This document shows, piece after piece, positions 1 through 9,100 of a stretch of 17,305 bases of DNA. The position numbers were made by a program, and so were the translations under genes. The notes below the pieces were generated by a model. It searched no databases. It saw only the letters and a program-made list of their open reading frames with translations, and was not told where the DNA came from. Position 1 is the stretch's first letter; each line of letters starts with the position of its first letter. Source of the DNA: Desulfovibrio sp. (GTDB lineage Bacteria; Desulfobacterota; Desulfovibrionia; Desulfovibrionales; Desulfovibrionaceae); the NCBI GenBank assembly GCA_031270875.1, contig JAISXC010000249.1, positions 1 to 17,305 of the forward strand, written 5' to 3'.

Positions 1-479
1 GGCTTGGCGGCCAGGTCACGATAAAAATTGTCCCGCTGCTCAAGGATGTTCCGGGCAATCTCGGTATCCCGTCCGGCAAGCTCTTTGACCGTGAGCATGG
101 TCCTCGGCCCAAGCGCCCCGTCAACGGCAAGCTGCGCGGGCGTCATGGCATTGCAGGCCCGTTGCAGGAACTTCACGGCCTGCCCGGTTCCGGCGTTGAC
201 AGCCGTGTCGAACATGACTTCGGCAGTCTTGGGCGGGAAGTCGTCCAGTTTCAGGTAATCCCAGAAATAATGCTTGAAGAGATTCTTCGCGTCGTCCGGC
301 GTCAGGGCCCTGATGTCGGCGGCGTCGATTTTGCCGTCCTTGTTCACGTCCATGCCCTGCCCGTTGAGCCAGCGCAGGCTTACACCGTATTTCGTAGGCC
401 CGCCGGGATCGCCGGGGTCGTTGCAGTAGCCGCCCTCGTGGTCGAGCACAAAGGGCCATATCTTTTCAAATGCCTTCAT
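1..479 (-). CDS. Phage endolysin, glycoside hydrolase family 108 lysozyme (3' end cut by window)
   Basis: This is the phage lysozyme that would cleave peptidoglycan at lysis. From the ATG at 479 the protein begins MKAFEKIWPFVLDHEGGY and continues with NDPGDPGGPTKYGVS, the hallmark of GH108 lysozymes (TtsA/ZliS type); E15 of HEGG is the expected catalytic acid. Residues 44-55 (DVNKDGKIDAAD) look like an EF-hand-type calcium loop inserted in the catalytic domain. A C-terminal region with FDTAVNAGTGQAVKFLQ fits the peptidoglycan-binding part of this family. The reading frame is open to position 1, so the C-terminus lies outside the window. A longer in-frame start exists at 539 (GAAAGG 12 bases upstream), but 479 matches the usual family start and has GGTGA four bases upstream. 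It is the last visible gene of the tail-lysis operon. Confidence 0.88.
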   Translation of the reverse strand, partial: MKAFEKIWPFVLDHEGGYCNDPGDPGGPTKYGVSLRWLNGQGMDVNKDGKIDAADIRALTPDDAKNLFKHYFWDYLKLDDFPPKTAEVMFDTAVNAGTGQAVKFLQRACNAMTPAQLAVDGALGPRTMLTVKELAGRDTEIARNILEQRDNFYRDLAAK

Positions 480-548
480 ATCGTCACCAAACATTCCTTT
501 ATGGTCTGAAACATTCCTCAACGTATTGACTTCCGCCATTTTTTGATG

Positions 549-650
549 CTACCTTTCGCCCGGACAAAACAAGCGCAGGGCATCGTGCCCTGTAAGCCGG
601 GGCAGGCGCGGTGGTCGCTTCTGTCCCGGCTTTGTCGTTTTCATCCACAT
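549..650 (-). CDS. Possible 33-residue small ORF in the lysis region
   Basis: A short ORF (MWMKTTKPGQKRPPRLPRL...) starts at an ATG five bases after GAGGG, and that SD overlaps the TGA stop of the preceding membrane-protein gene. It ends with TAG at 549, just before the lysozyme. The tight packing suggests translational coupling, but the product is basic, proline-containing and has no recognisable domain. The same frame extends upstream to a GTG at 755, giving a 68-residue product whose N-terminus carries LLLSGC, a lipobox-like sequence (see findings). It may equally be non-coding space between two real genes. Confidence 0.3.
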   Translation of the reverse strand: MWMKTTKPGQKRPPRLPRLTGHDALRLFCPGER

Positions 651-658
651 CAGCGCCC

Positions 659-988
659 TCACGCCGCCAGCAGCATCACAATCAGCCATGCCGCCCCCTG
701 CGCGATCGCCCCGGCAACCGGAAAGTAAAAGTCCAGTTGCGAGTCCCAATCCCACAGAAAGCAGTTGAGCGCGCCTATGGCCGCGCCGCTGTCCGTCATG
801 TCCGGCAGTTTCTTCAGCAGCCGTTCATGCTGCGCGTGCTCCCGGCCAAAGAAGAGGAAACATCCCGGCATGGCCCCGGCAAAAATAATCGGAAACGACA
901 GTTCCCCGGCCATAAGCCACAGCAGCGGGGTCAAAGCAAGCTGTATCGCCCCGGCTATGGCCGCGTGTTCGAAGTTTGTTTTGTTCAT
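659..988 (-). CDS. Small phage membrane protein, possible holin
   Basis: A 109-residue protein with three hydrophobic stretches at about residues 9-27, 31-47 and 88-109, so probably an inner-membrane protein. The central segment carries GREHAQ (48-53), a motif I associate with small membrane proteins next to phage lysozymes. It starts two bases after the tip-protein stop, with AGGGG as SD, and is followed by the lysozyme gene, so a holin or holin-accessory role is the natural inference. No feature proves pore formation; it could be another lysis-cassette membrane protein. Confidence 0.65.
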   Translation of the reverse strand: MNKTNFEHAAIAGAIQLALTPLLWLMAGELSFPIIFAGAMPGCFLFFGREHAQHERLLKKLPDMTDSGAAIGALNCFLWDWDSQLDFYFPVAGAIAQGAAWLIVMLLAA

Positions 989-990
989 TT

Positions 991-3900
991 TTACTGCCCC
1001 TCAAATATGATTCGACACCATCCGTCGCTACCGGCGTTATACGTATCCCCGCCTTCCCCGCCAGCGCCGCCGCCGCCTTCCTGGTTGACGGAATTGCCGC
1101 CTGACCCGACGCCGGGGGAACCGGCCACGCTGCCAGTGATTTCCTCGTAGGCATATCCCCCTTCATCGTAGTATGTGGAATACGTGGCATATCCGCCCGT
1201 TCCGCCCGTGGCGGACAAATACCCGCTGATGGAAGAATCGCCGCCGGTTTCAGCCTGAGTCCTGCTTACATCCCCTCCCGCGCCCACGTCGCAGGTCAGG
1301 ATTCCGCCCCTGGTCAAACTTATATTCGTTGACTTCGCATACCCGCCCGCTCCTCCGGGCTGGGAATAGTGGGAAGTATACGAATAGGGCTTCAGGCTCC
1401 CGCCTCCCGCGCCGGCAACCTCAAGAGTGTACCTGCCTGTCGCGGGGACGGTGAGCGTGTGCGCGCCGGGCGACGAGAATGTGACGACCTCGCCGACAGG
1501 ATAGAGATTCGTCCTGAACTTGACCGGCGCGCTCCAGCCGGAAACGATGCCGTTCTTGTCCCGGACCCGGACACGGACGTAATAGGTCGTCAGCATGTTT
1601 ACAGTGGGCGTGGTGAACGTGCCGCCGGACCAGGCCGCCATGCCGCTGTCATATGACGCCGCCTTGAAGTCCTGCGTCAGCGACAACTGGACCTGTATGC
1701 CCGTCGCGGCGTTGCCGGCCGACAGAACCGGCGTCGCGCCCACAGGAATGCCGGAAAATTCCACATCGGACTGATTCTGCGTCGGGGACGTTATGACCGG
1801 CGCGTCGTTCCAGGGGGCGCTGTCTGTGGTGTTGATTTGCAGGACCAACGTGAAATTCAGGCCGCTTACGCCGCCGAATGCGTCATAAAAGCTGTCCTTG
1901 GCGGCCACCCGCAAATACTGCGGCGAATTGTGGTTGAGTCCGTCAAGCGTGTACGGCAGCGCGCCAAGCCCGACAACGCGCGTGTCAACGGATTGCGAAG
2001 GCGTGAAATTCTGGCTTGCGCCGCGAACAATGACAAAGCCCGTCACATCGGGATTTTCGTCAATTTCAACGCTGTTCACGGTGATGCTGTTGGCGCTGAC
2101 TTCCATGTCAATGTCGGTGGCGACAATTACGGGCGGCGCGGGATCATGGACTGTAACGCCGCCGGGGTCCGACATGCCCGCATTGTTGATTGCGTACACT
2201 GAGGCGTATATCAGCCGGTACGGGCCGCCCGTCTGGATTTCAGGGGTAATCCCGTATGTGATCGTTGTCTGGCCGGCGCCGGCCGTAACCGTGGCCGTAT
2301 GGAAGGGGGCGACATCCGTCGCGGAAGCCAGGGCGACATGGTATTTTGTGACAGGCGTTTTCGTGTCGTCGCCGACGTCGGGCCTGCCGTCCGCGCCGTG
2401 TTCATAGACGACCATCGGCCAGCGCAGCGTCGCCTCGCCGTCAACATAGCCGCCCGCCGTCACTACAGGGGCATCGGGGGGAACAAGCCGCGTGTCGCCC
2501 GACCATGTTGTCCAGGGGCTTTGCAGGCTGTCCGTCGCCGCGCGCGCACGGGCGTATATCAGGCCGGGCGAAACATCATGGTCAAAGGCGGCGCTGTTGG
2601 CGCGCCCGGCGGCATTCCACATCTTGTTGTCATAGCTGTACTCGACTTCGTACCACCACGCGCCGGGCACCACGTCCCATGTCAGGCGCAGCGTCGCCCC
2701 GCTGTCCGCGCCCTTGCCCCGCAGCATGGCCGGCGCTGAAAGCGCTGACTGCTGCGGAAGTTGACCTCGCCCATTCCAGGGCGGCGTCATGAAGTCGTCG
2801 TAATTGGATATTTCCGGCGCGTCGTTGACCAGGGTGACTGTGAAATGGTTGAAATCCTGCGCGGTGACGGATTCCACAATCATGCGTCTGCTGAACTCCT
2901 GCGATTCCTGCAACGTCCAGACTGTGGGCATGCCGTCACCATCCGCGCGGAAAAACTCAAACGGGTTGCCGTGATTCTGCATTTGAAGCGCGGCATAGTC
3001 CCCGCTGTCCAGAACAACCCGGCCGCGTTCGGTAACGGACGCCGCTTTGCAAGGCCCCCAGGGCGTCCCCTCCGGCTTTGTGAAGGCGATATACGGATGC
3101 TCCCCGACAGGCAGCGGACTGGTGGTGTCGCGCTTCAGCCAGACCGTCAGGCTTGCCTCGTCCCATGATTCCAGCTTCCCCGACGCCGTGTTCCGCAATC
3201 TCGGATGCGCGACCTGTACGACATCGCCGCGGTTAACGAGGCGTCCCATATTTTCTGTCTGGAATTCGGCCTTGATGCGTCGCCAGCGATTCCTTGCCGC
3301 GTACATGAGCCCGATGCGGAACGCATGGTCACGGTCGGTAATGCCTATCAATTTCAGACTGGCCGGTTTTTTGTTTTCGCTGTCAGGCAAAACGGCCCGC
3401 ACGTCGCGATTGGCAAAGCCGGCATCGGCATCCAGATACTCAATGCTCACGTCATCGGGCGTTTCATCGCTCCTTGTGCCCCATGTCAGTTGGAACGTGT
3501 TGCGCATGATGTTGCGCGGATGGAAAATATAGCGGACGGGACGGTTGGGAATGTCCCTGACGAAAGAAAGCGTGGCGCCTGTCAATCGCGGAATGACGCC
3601 GACACATTGGCACAGTTCATTGATGATCTGCCACATCGTATACGGGCCATCAATGTACGCATCAAAATACCATCCGTTTTCTTCCTGAATTTGCCTGTCA
3701 ATGGTCCACAGCGCGTCAAGGTCAATCTGGTTGTCTGTCAGTCCGCCGCCCCAGGATTGCTTGCATACGGCGGAAACGGCGGCCGCCCATGAGCGCGTGA
3801 CAACAGGCTCAGACCATGTTTTTGTATTCAAATCATAAAGCGGCAGCTTGCGCGTGGCGATTGCCGAGAACCGCGCGGATGCGTTCTGCGTGAGCGCGTT

Positions 3901-5163
3901 GCCGGCCCGGATGCGCACGGCGACGACAGTCTGCTTGTATGTGAGCGTTCCGGGCAAAATGGCGCGCAGGGCGGTCCATTGCAGTGTGTCCAGCGCCCTG
4001 CCGTCACCGGTCGTATTGCTGGTGCGGCTGCCGCGAATCTCATAGCGGCCCGGCGACACGTCGCAGGGAATGGTGAAACGCTGCGGCGTCCGCGTCGCGT
4101 CGCGGAACGTGTTGGAATACAGCGTTATCCAACTGGTGAGCGGATTGCCGTAATCGTCCACGGCGCGGTATTCAAAAAGGCAGGATACGCTGTTTGAATT
4201 CACGCCGCCGTTGTCATTGATCCAGCCAAGGCCGCTCTGAAAAACAAGGTCCAGCAATATGCGGGTTGTTTTCGTGCCGGGATTATTGGCGACATACGGC
4301 CCGATCGCGCCGTTGTGCTCATCCGCGTTGGGCGCGAAAAGCGTCTGCCCCGACACTTCCGTCGAAGTGACCACATTGTCGGGGAACAGCGTCACGGGAT
4401 TGCCGGGCGGGACAATCTCTATCGCAAGGGAGTCTTCGTCGGTGTAATAGCCGGATGTCTCGACAAACTGCCCATCGCGCCAGAATACCGTCTCCCCGAA
4501 CTGGAATGACTCAAATTCAAGCAGTCCGCGACCGCAGCCGTAAACAAAATACCCGTACTGCTCGTTCCCGGCGTACATCATGTATGTCTGCGCCACATAG
4601 TCCGGAACTATTTTCAGGCGTCCGAACAGTTCGGCGATAACCTGCCACAAACGCGCCTGATTGCCGCTGGCGTTGATGTTGTATGTCGGACTGGCGCTTG
4701 ACGCCTCCATAGCGGGCATGTGCATGCCGGGCACTTTCTGTTGTCCAAAAATAGCGCCCATGAGCAGAGAGCCGAGCATCATGATGCCCGCTCCGACAAG
4801 TCCGGTCCATAAGGCTGCCGAGCCGAAGCCAATCGCTTGTGAGAGTAAAGGCCCGGCCCAGGGAGCGACTATCGCGGCGGTGATGACCAGGGCCACCATC
4901 AAAATGGTCTGCAACGGATTGCTGCCGCCTCCCCCGCCGCCGCCGGCCGCAATCTCGTAAAAAACGACGGTTGCGTCGGCGGGAAGGGGGGCATCCCATT
5001 GCGCCCTCATGGCGGCGCGCGCGCCCACCAACGCTATGGTGGCCTTCGGGAAATCCCCGGTATCCGGGTAAAGTGTCCTGACGGCCTGATTGACGGTCAA
5101 GCCTTCGGCAAGCTCAAATTCCGCCGCGACGCTTGCGCCGCGCAGATACGTCACCCTGGCCAC
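991..5163 (-). CDS. Tail tip / host specificity protein, lambda J-like
   Basis: This is the large central tail-tip protein that closes the tail tube and carries receptor-binding parts. I chose the GTG at 5163 (1390 residues; begins ARVTYLRGASV after the initiator) because GGAG lies seven bases upstream and it sits one base past the stop of the NlpC/P60 gene; an ATG at 5247 would give 28 more residues and overlap that gene. Visible parts: an N-terminal small domain, a glycine run followed by a long hydrophobic segment (about 83-140) as in many J-like proteins, a central tip-attachment region (SIEYLDADAGF, a phage-tail motif zone), FN3-like repeats in the second half, and a final roughly 170 residues rich in Gly and Tyr (VEVAGAGGG-like and GGAGGY motifs), resembling the glycine-rich domain at the ends of phage receptor-binding proteins. 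The C-terminal domain is the likely host-recognition part. Confidence 0.9.
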   Translation of the reverse strand: MARVTYLRGASVAAEFELAEGLTVNQAVRTLYPDTGDFPKATIALVGARAAMRAQWDAPLPADATVVFYEIAAGGGGGGGSNPLQTILMVALVITAAIVAPWAGPLLSQAIGFGSAALWTGLVGAGIMMLGSLLMGAIFGQQKVPGMHMPAMEASSASPTYNINASGNQARLWQVIAELFGRLKIVPDYVAQTYMMYAGNEQYGYFVYGCGRGLLEFESFQFGETVFWRDGQFVETSGYYTDEDSLAIEIVPPGNPVTLFPDNVVTSTEVSGQTLFAPNADEHNGAIGPYVANNPGTKTTRILLDLVFQSGLGWINDNGGVNSNSVSCLFEYRAVDDYGNPLTSWITLYSNTFRDATRTPQRFTIPCDVSPGRYEIRGSRTSNTTGDGRALDTLQWTALRAILPGTLTYKQTVVAVRIRAGNALTQNASARFSAIATRKLPLYDLNTKTWSEPVVTRSWAAAVSAVCKQSWGGGLTDNQIDLDALWTIDRQIQEENGWYFDAYIDGPYTMWQIINELCQCVGVIPRLTGATLSFVRDIPNRPVRYIFHPRNIMRNTFQLTWGTRSDETPDDVSIEYLDADAGFANRDVRAVLPDSENKKPASLKLIGITDRDHAFRIGLMYAARNRWRRIKAEFQTENMGRLVNRGDVVQVAHPRLRNTASGKLESWDEASLTVWLKRDTTSPLPVGEHPYIAFTKPEGTPWGPCKAASVTERGRVVLDSGDYAALQMQNHGNPFEFFRADGDGMPTVWTLQESQEFSRRMIVESVTAQDFNHFTVTLVNDAPEISNYDDFMTPPWNGRGQLPQQSALSAPAMLRGKGADSGATLRLTWDVVPGAWWYEVEYSYDNKMWNAAGRANSAAFDHDVSPGLIYARARAATDSLQSPWTTWSGDTRLVPPDAPVVTAGGYVDGEATLRWPMVVYEHGADGRPDVGDDTKTPVTKYHVALASATDVAPFHTATVTAGAGQTTITYGITPEIQTGGPYRLIYASVYAINNAGMSDPGGVTVHDPAPPVIVATDIDMEVSANSITVNSVEIDENPDVTGFVIVRGASQNFTPSQSVDTRVVGLGALPYTLDGLNHNSPQYLRVAAKDSFYDAFGGVSGLNFTLVLQINTTDSAPWNDAPVITSPTQNQSDVEFSGIPVGATPVLSAGNAATGIQVQLSLTQDFKAASYDSGMAAWSGGTFTTPTVNMLTTYYVRVRVRDKNGIVSGWSAPVKFRTNLYPVGEVVTFSSPGAHTLTVPATGRYTLEVAGAGGGSLKPYSYTSHYSQPGGAGGYAKSTNISLTRGGILTCDVGAGGDVSRTQAETGGDSSISGYLSATGGTGGYATYSTYYDEGGYAYEEITGSVAGSPGVGSGGNSVNQEGGGGAGGEGGDTYNAGSDGWCRIIFEGQ

Positions 5164-5164
5164 G

Positions 5165-5584
5165 TCAGGACTCCAGTCTGGTACATCTGTACCAGCGCTG
5201 TCGCGTAAACCCCATCGCCGCGAGTTCCGCCGGGCTGTCCATGACAACTCCGGCGCCCTGCATGCAGTGCAGTATCAGCAGCCCGTCAGCCGTGCGGGCG
5301 CCTATGCCCACATGGTCAAGGTAGCGGGCTTTGCCCAGGAAACAGATGTCAAAATCACGCGGATGCTCCCCGTCCGGAAGCTTTTCGAGCGGGTACCCGT
5401 CCGGAGACATGGCGGCGATGCAATCCCGCAAAATGCCGGCGTCCGGTACGGGGATGGGGGCAGACTCAATGCCGTGCAGGTCAAGAAAGACATGCCGGAC
5501 AAGTTCGCCGCATGTGGCGCTCTCCGGCCATTCCGGCACAGCCGCCCATGGGATGCCCAGATAGCGTTCGTGCCAATTCCCCAT
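5165..5584 (-). CDS. NlpC/P60-family tail assembly protein, lambda K-like
   Basis: A 139-residue cysteine-peptidase-fold protein. The candidate nucleophile is C25 in TCGELVRHVF and the matching histidine is H91 in LDHVGIG, the spacing and motifs of NlpC/P60 enzymes; H106 in LLILHC could complete the active site. In lambda-like phages this position is held by the K protein, which helps assemble the tail tip and may locally cut peptidoglycan during entry. The ATG at 5584 follows the stop of the DUF1833 gene by one base, and its own stop is one base before the GTG of the tip protein, so the three are translated as a coupled series. The lambda K N-terminal JAB/MPN peptidase domain is absent; only the NlpC part is present. 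Confidence 0.85.
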   Translation of the reverse strand: MGNWHERYLGIPWAAVPEWPESATCGELVRHVFLDLHGIESAPIPVPDAGILRDCIAAMSPDGYPLEKLPDGEHPRDFDICFLGKARYLDHVGIGARTADGLLILHCMQGAGVVMDSPAELAAMGFTRQRWYRCTRLES

Positions 5585-5585
5585 G

Positions 5586-6149
5586 CTATCCCCCCACCAA
5601 GGCCGGGCTTTCTTCGGGCGTCAGATACTCGCCATAGGACTCGTTGACCCATCCGAGAATTGAGCCGGTCGCGTACATGTCGCCGGTGGCGGGGTCCAGT
5701 CTCGGACTCGTCACCTGAATCCCCGGCCAGACCTGCGCCGGGCCGGAAAGCTCCTCGCCCTGCTCGTACACGCGGAAAATCGCCGTGATGATTCCGCCGG
5801 ACAAAGCCGCCGCTTCCAGATCCGCATCCAGCGCATAGCCGACGTCCGCCACATGAAACGTGAATTCGCCCGGCGTGGTATTGGACTTTTCCGGCATGTT
5901 CAAATCAAAGGGCAGACCGATGAACTCAACAACCTCACCGGGGTTGTAGGGCGCATTGTCTTCAATCCTGCAAAGAAACCTTTTCGGTTCAGGCGCGGCG
6001 GCGCTCCATCGCGCGACGCGGGCGGGCTGCGTGAAAGCGTGATGAAAGAACTCAAGCGTGTATAAAACCCGCACGTCGCTCGGCGCGCTGGCGTATGCCT
6101 CCTCAATGGCGGCTTGCAGTTCTTCCATCTCGCTCATCTGTTCGCTCAT
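5586..6149 (-). CDS. Phage minor tail protein, DUF1833-like
   Basis: A 187-residue soluble protein. The core VRVLYTLEFFHHAFTQPARV with later FEFIGLPF-type strands (VVEFIGLPFDLNMPEK) matches the DUF1833 pattern of tail proteins encoded between the tape measure and the NlpC/tip genes (the lambda M/L position). It probably forms part of the baseplate hub that joins tube to tip. The start ATG at 6149 overlaps the tape-measure stop by four bases. The family assignment is from motif memory and gene order, not from a search. Confidence 0.7.
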   Translation of the reverse strand: MSEQMSEMEELQAAIEEAYASAPSDVRVLYTLEFFHHAFTQPARVARWSAAAPEPKRFLCRIEDNAPYNPGEVVEFIGLPFDLNMPEKSNTTPGEFTFHVADVGYALDADLEAAALSGGIITAIFRVYEQGEELSGPAQVWPGIQVTSPRLDPATGDMYATGSILGWVNESYGEYLTPEESPALVGG

Positions 6150-9100
6150 CTGAATGTCGCACTGGCGCGGTTGAGGCCGCGTGAACGGTCAAGCTGGTTG
6201 CCGAAGGTCGAACGCCCCGCCGCGTCCATCCGCGCCAGTTCCTTGTCCACCATCGGCGTCAGCGTGGTAATAATGTCAAAGCCGCCGCCGCCGTTTGGCC
6301 TGACTTCCGTTTCAGCCTGCACGTCCTTGCCGGTATTGTTGACGACAACGGGATTTATCTGGATGACGGGCTGCATGGCGCTGGAAAACGCCGCCGCAAT
6401 CCCCCGATCATAAGCCGCCGTTTCCGCTCGCGAAAGAATGCGCTCACCTGTTTGCGCGATGATTGGCACTTCGCCAGGGGCAAGGTAACCGCCCTTGTGG
6501 AAACGGGGCGCATTTTCAAAGACGAAATCAGGAACATTTTTGAATCCTGGAAAATCTTTGCCGACAATGCCGCCGGAGTGGTACGCGCCGTAGGCAGCTT
6601 GATAATTCGCCCATTGATTATTGACTGGCAGCCCCAGTGATGGTCCGTTTGTATTGCTCCAGCCGCTACTCAATCCGCCTGAGAACAGGTCCCCGATAAA
6701 GCCGCCGATAGCGCCGACAATGCCCCCAACGCTGCCGCTGCTGCTCATATTCCCGAAAAGGGCCATTTTCAGATAAAGCGAGGTCAGGTCGGCCATCATC
6801 TGCATGATGGTTTTCTGCACGGTCTGCCCGAACTGTGCCCATGCGTCGCCCGCGCTTGTCGTGCCCCAGGCGATGTCGGTCATCATGGAACCGAATGCGT
6901 CCGTTGTGGATTCAAAAGCGTTGGGAAGGCCCTTTTCCCAAAAATCGATATAGCCCTGTCCCGCTGCCGTTGAGAGGTTTTGCATCCCCGTGCGCAACAT
7001 CCCGGCAGGGTCAAGGTCGCGTTCGGCTGTAAGCTGTCTGATTTTTTCTTCAAGAAGGGCGCGGCGCTCTGCGGATTGCTTGCGTTCAAGCTCGACATTC
7101 AGCAGGTCAATTTCGGCCTGAAGCTGGTTTTTGAGAGCACCGGTTATTTTGTGGTATTCGGAAGCGTCGCTGAGGTTGCGCTTGAGTTCTTCCTGCTGGG
7201 CTATGGCAATGGTTGTTTCTTTGATTATCGCAAGCTGTTCTTTGCGCTTTTCGTTTTCCTGAAGCGTAAGATTGATAAATTCTTGCACTTCCGGAGTAAG
7301 CCTGCCCTGCTTTCGCCATATTTCAGCATCACCAAGCAGTTTTTCGTTGTCGCGATTTATGGCGTCAACTTGTTTCTCATATTCATTGGCCGCTTTCTGT
7401 TCGGCGACGCCGATGTTCTTTCCCCCACTGAGTTGCGCGTAAAGTTCTTCATTTTTGAGTTCAAGCTGGTTGGCGGCATCACGCGCCTTCAGATATGCCT
7501 GTTCGGCGCTGTTCGCCGTTCTGTTCTCGGCTATATCAGCTGAGGTGGCTGATTTATTGCCTTTTTGTTGGGCCTTCTTTATCTCTTCATCGAGTTGTTT
7601 AATTTTTTTGCTTAGATATTTCTCATCTAGAAATTCATATCCAAATTCATTCCTTCCCCTTGCCGCCAATGCCTCTTCAAGTTTTTTGCGTTGCCCTTCG
7701 AAGGATTTAACTATCTCCCCCGCGTCTGTCTTATCAAGTTTGTCGGTAATCTGTTTGACTTCGTGAAGTTTTTTTTCCACACCCCGCAACGTTGCAGCCA
7801 TTGGATCTGTGGCGGCAAGCTCTTTGGATTTGTTGATAAAGGCGTCAAAAAGAACTATCAGTTTTCCGAGTCTATCGGCAAGTAATTCGGCATCAGCGCT
7901 TTCATCGCTAAAATACCCACGTCCTTCCTTGAGTTTTTGTATTTCAATACCAAGAGAGGCTATCCGTGCTTTAAACTCGTCAGCATCATATGAACCAGCC
8001 TGAATATCCTGAATTATCTCCTTGAGGGCGCTCTTGACCTTCTCACCTTCCGCAGATTGAACAAGGTCGAGAGTGATTGTTTCACCCCATGAGTCTGTGT
8101 AGAAATCCTGAAAATCTCCAATGTTGTGCATTTCAGATAATAATTTGCCGACTTCCGCGCTTTTGGCTGCGCGTATTTTTTCCTGCGCTTCCTGATACGC
8201 GATGGACACATTCCCAATTTCTTGGGATACGGAGTCGATGGCCAAGGCGGTGGCTGCAAATTCTTTTTGTAGCCCAGATAACGAAACGCCATATTTTGCC
8301 GCGAGCTTTTCGCTCTCGCTCATTTTTGTGGAAAAGTGCGAAATAGCCTCAATGGCCGCGAATATTCCGATGACCGCGAGTCCGGGACCGCCGATCATGG
8401 CGCCAAGGGCGCCAAGCCCGCGTGTTGCCAATCCGCTTACTGCGGTTCCGGCGGCGGCGAATTTTTGAGATGCGGACAATGCCATGTATGCCCGCGTTTG
8501 CGCCATAATGTCAGCCGTAAGTTTGTTCATGACGACTGAGCGCGATGATGCTTGAGTTATCTCCGCTACGTCTGCGGCAATCATTTTTGCCCTGACGGCA
8601 TTAACCGCTATGCCCATCAGTCGATAGGAGGCATAGACTTGAACAAGAAACTTGATTGCGTCAGCATGTTGCAGGGCAAAGGCCGTAATTTGGGCAAATC
8701 CAGAAGCCACGTTGCCCAGGACTTTGCCTGTTTCGGTCAGTGTGTTTCTAATGTCATCACTTTTAAGCGATTCATGCAGTTGACGGGCGCCTTCACCGAT
8801 CCCCGCGAGAAAGCCGGCCTTGCCGATATGTTCTTGCGCAAATACAAATTCATTTGAAAGCCTTTGCAGTTCAGCCCGTGGCGTTTTTATGGCCTCCTCA
8901 AGTCCAGGGCCGAATGTCTCTTTAATGGTGGCGGCGAATTTCGGCAGAAATTCATCGGTCATGAGATTGCCGGTGGAGACGAGCTTGTTGAACTCCTGCA
9001 AATTCATACCCATCGCCTTCGCGCCAAGCTCGAACGCTCCGGGGAGGGAATCGCCCAACTGCCGCCGCAGTTCCTCCATGCTGACCTTGCCCTTGGAAAT

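Noticed and set aside
5164..5247. Longer J-like start at 5247
   Set aside because: It would overlap the NlpC/P60 gene by 83 bases, while the GTG at 5163 has a good SD at the right spacing.
5090..5647. Plus-strand open frame of 185 codons across the NlpC and tip genes
   Set aside because: Antisense shadow of two well-supported tail genes.
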